A stretch of DNA of 64,000 nucleotides from Mycobacterium hubeiense (GTDB taxonomy: Bacteria > Actinomycetota > Actinomycetes > Mycobacteriales > Mycobacteriaceae). The position numbers and the translations under genes are program-made. The notes beneath the pieces were generated by a model. The model searched no databases and was not told the origin of the DNA. It worked only from the letters and a program-made list of their open reading frames with translations. Each line of letters begins with the position of its first letter. Position 1 is the stretch's first letter. The stretch covers positions 1 through 64,000 of the forward strand of contig NZ_PIZU01000006.1 of NCBI RefSeq assembly GCF_002838065.1, given 5' to 3'. Of the stretch, positions 62,630 through 64,000 are shown piece after piece.

Positions 62630-64000
62630 ATGACTTCCAGCCTGTCGTCGACCGCCGAACTGTCCGGGCAGATGCTCATCGCGGGGTCGCCGGTGAGCGG
62701 GTCGGGGGCCGAGATCCGTGGCTTCGATCCCACCACCGGATCCGTCCTGGAGCCGGCGTACCGGTACGGCGACGCGTCCCATGTCGAGGCTGCGTGCGCG
62801 GCCGCCGCCGAGGCGTTTGCCGAGTACCGCAGCGCCCCCAGCGAGCGACGCGCATCGTTCCTCGAGACGATCGCCGACAACATCGAGGCGATCCGCGATC
62901 AGGTGGTGGCACGCGCCGTCGCCGAGACGGGCCTGCCCGAGGCGCGGCTCACCGGTGAGGTCGGCCGCACCACCGGACAGCTGCGCATGTTCGCCGCGGT
63001 CCTGCGCGAGGGCAGCTGGAACGGCGCGCGCATCGACCCCGCCATGCCCGACCGGACGCCACTGCCCCGTCCCGACATCCGCCAGCGCAGCATCGCGCTG
63101 GGCCCGGTGGCCGTCTTCGGCGCCAGCAACTTCCCGCTCGCCTTCTCCGTCGCAGGTGGCGACACCGCGTCCGCGCTGGCCGCCGGCTGCCCGGTCGTCG
63201 TCAAGGCGCACGATGCGCATCCGGGCACGTCCGAACTCGTGGGCCGAGCGGTGACCGACGCCGTGCGGAGCTCCGGATTCCCCGCGGGAACGTTCTCGCT
63301 GCTCTACGGGTTCGGCCCCGAACTGGGCACCGCGCTCGTGACGGATCCACGGATCAAGGCCGTCGGATTCACCGGATCCCGTTCCGGCGGAATGGCTTTG
63401 GTGGCCGCAGCAGCGGCCCGCCCGGAGCCGATTCCGGTGTACGCCGAGATGAGCTCGATCAACCCGGTGTTCCTGCTCTCCGGTGCGCTGGCCAATCGCG
63501 CCGCCGACATCGGCCGCGCTTTCGTCGCGTCGCTCACGATGGGCTCCGGACAGTTCTGCACCAACCCGGGACTGGTGATCGCCGTCGACGGGCCCGAGCT
63601 GGACACGTTCATCGCCGCCGCGCGCGACGCGCTGGCCGAGAGCGAGCCCGCCGCGATGCTCACCCCCGCCATCGCCGAGAACTTCCGCCGCGGGGTCGAA
63701 GCGTTGCAGGGCGAGGCCGATCTCATCGCCCGCAGCGCCGCCAAAGACGCGCCGACCGTCTGCCCCGCCGCGCTGTTCAGCACCGACGCCGCAAGCCTTT
63801 TGGCCTCCGAGAAGCTGCAGGCCGAGGTGTTCGGCGCGGCCAGCCTGGTGGTCCGGTGTGCGGACGGTGACGAGATGCGCAAGGTCGCGGCCAACATCGA
63901 AGGACAGTTGACCGCCACCGTGCACGCCGACGACGCCGACCACGACGAGGCGCGCGAACTGCTGCCGATCCTCGAACTCAAGGCCGGGCGAATTCTGTTC
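62630..64000 (+). CDS. aldehyde dehydrogenase, probable 2-oxoglutarate semialdehyde dehydrogenase (truncated by window end)
   Basis: 457 codons from ATG 62630 with no stop before the right edge. NADP-type ALDH of the KGSADH branch: SGAEIRGFDPTTGSVLEP, ARAVAETGLPEARLTGEVGRTTGQLRMFA, GPVAVFGASNFPLAFSVAGGDTASALAAGCPVVVKAH, IKAVGFTGSRSGGMALVAAAAARPEPIPVYAEMSSINPVFLL (catalytic Glu), MGSGQFCTNPGLVI (catalytic Cys), QAEVFGAASLVVRC. Branch members act late in arabinose, galactarate or hydroxyproline breakdown. Partners, if any, lie beyond the window. Confidence 0.87.
   Translation, partial: MTSSLSSTAELSGQMLIAGSPVSGSGAEIRGFDPTTGSVLEPAYRYGDASHVEAACAAAAEAFAEYRSAPSERRASFLETIADNIEAIRDQVVARAVAETGLPEARLTGEVGRTTGQLRMFAAVLREGSWNGARIDPAMPDRTPLPRPDIRQRSIALGPVAVFGASNFPLAFSVAGGDTASALAAGCPVVVKAHDAHPGTSELVGRAVTDAVRSSGFPAGTFSLLYGFGPELGTALVTDPRIKAVGFTGSRSGGMALVAAAAARPEPIPVYAEMSSINPVFLLSGALANRAADIGRAFVASLTMGSGQFCTNPGLVIAVDGPELDTFIAAARDALAESEPAAMLTPAIAENFRRGVEALQGEADLIARSAAKDAPTVCPAALFSTDAASLLASEKLQAEVFGAASLVVRCADGDEMRKVAANIEGQLTATVHADDADHDEARELLPILELKAGRILF

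Overview
The window is high-GC DNA from a rapidly growing Mycobacterium (Mycolicibacterium). The taxonomic evidence is gene content that follows the M. tuberculosis Rv3300c to Rv3359 order in pieces: glpD2, lpdA, amiA1/amiB1, purine nucleoside phosphorylase, pmmB, upp, an Rv3311-like gene, add, deoA, cdd, sdhCDAB, sigJ, an Rv3329-like aminotransferase, dacB1, nagA, trpS, icd1, metY/metX, folD and an Rv3359-like gene. A mycobacterial Erm methyltransferase, a 13E12-type HNH protein with an SOS box, SAM-IV and guanidine-III riboswitches, and many leaderless-type starts agree with this. No rRNA, tRNA, CRISPR array or insertion sequence was seen.

Layout. 1-1.7 kb: start of a copper-type P1B ATPase divergent from a SigC-like ECF sigma factor, facing a two-gene operon of small secreted proteins whose predicted mature ends start with histidine. 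1.7-8.2 kb: crotonase, SDR, small secreted protein, pseudouridine synthase, glpD2, lpdA and a GGCT-like protein. 8.2-22.8 kb: amidohydrolases and nucleoside salvage (pnp, pmmB, upp, add, deoA, cdd), interrupted by an AbrB/MarR pair, a type VII-like protein plus NlpC/P60 hydrolase, and a secreted DUF4185 protein of the family that includes endo-D-arabinanases. 22.9-26.4 kb: sdhCDAB. 26.4-35 kb: a carboxymuconolactone-decarboxylase-like gene with an exact ECF41 promoter, an MmpL/TetR pair, the ECF41 sigma factor SigJ, and an aminoaldehyde dehydrogenase, Lrp regulator and aminotransferase set for amine catabolism. 35-41.4 kb: a decayed VapB/VapC pair, SMP-30 protein, methyltransferase, dacB1, and an amino-sugar operon (SIS protein plus nagA). 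41.4-47.1 kb: SOS-controlled HNH protein, nitronate monooxygenase-like gene, guanidine-III riboswitch with a Gdx guanidinium exporter, and a yihY-trpS-xthA operon. 47.1-55 kb: hydrolase, two unrelated NADP isocitrate dehydrogenases in tandem, and a SAM-IV-controlled metY-metX-methyltransferase operon. 55-64 kb: a Phd/zeta-type toxin-antitoxin pair, erm with a leader peptide, DUF3017, folD, an ene-reductase, a small secreted protein, an Rv1747-like FHA-ABC exporter and a truncated aldehyde dehydrogenase.

Themes. PNP and thymidine phosphorylase release pentose-1-phosphates, PmmB can isomerise these, and Cdd, Add and Upp feed bases and nucleosides into salvage. SigJ and the gene behind its exact consensus promoter lie 3.5 kb apart and are probably regulator and target. 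The most notable control region precedes erm: a WhiB7-style promoter starts a leaderless 11-codon leader containing the MRLR motif known from macrolide-stalled ErmDL. The most speculative but potentially new system is the SigC / copper-ATPase / N-terminal-histidine secreted-peptide cluster at the left edge.
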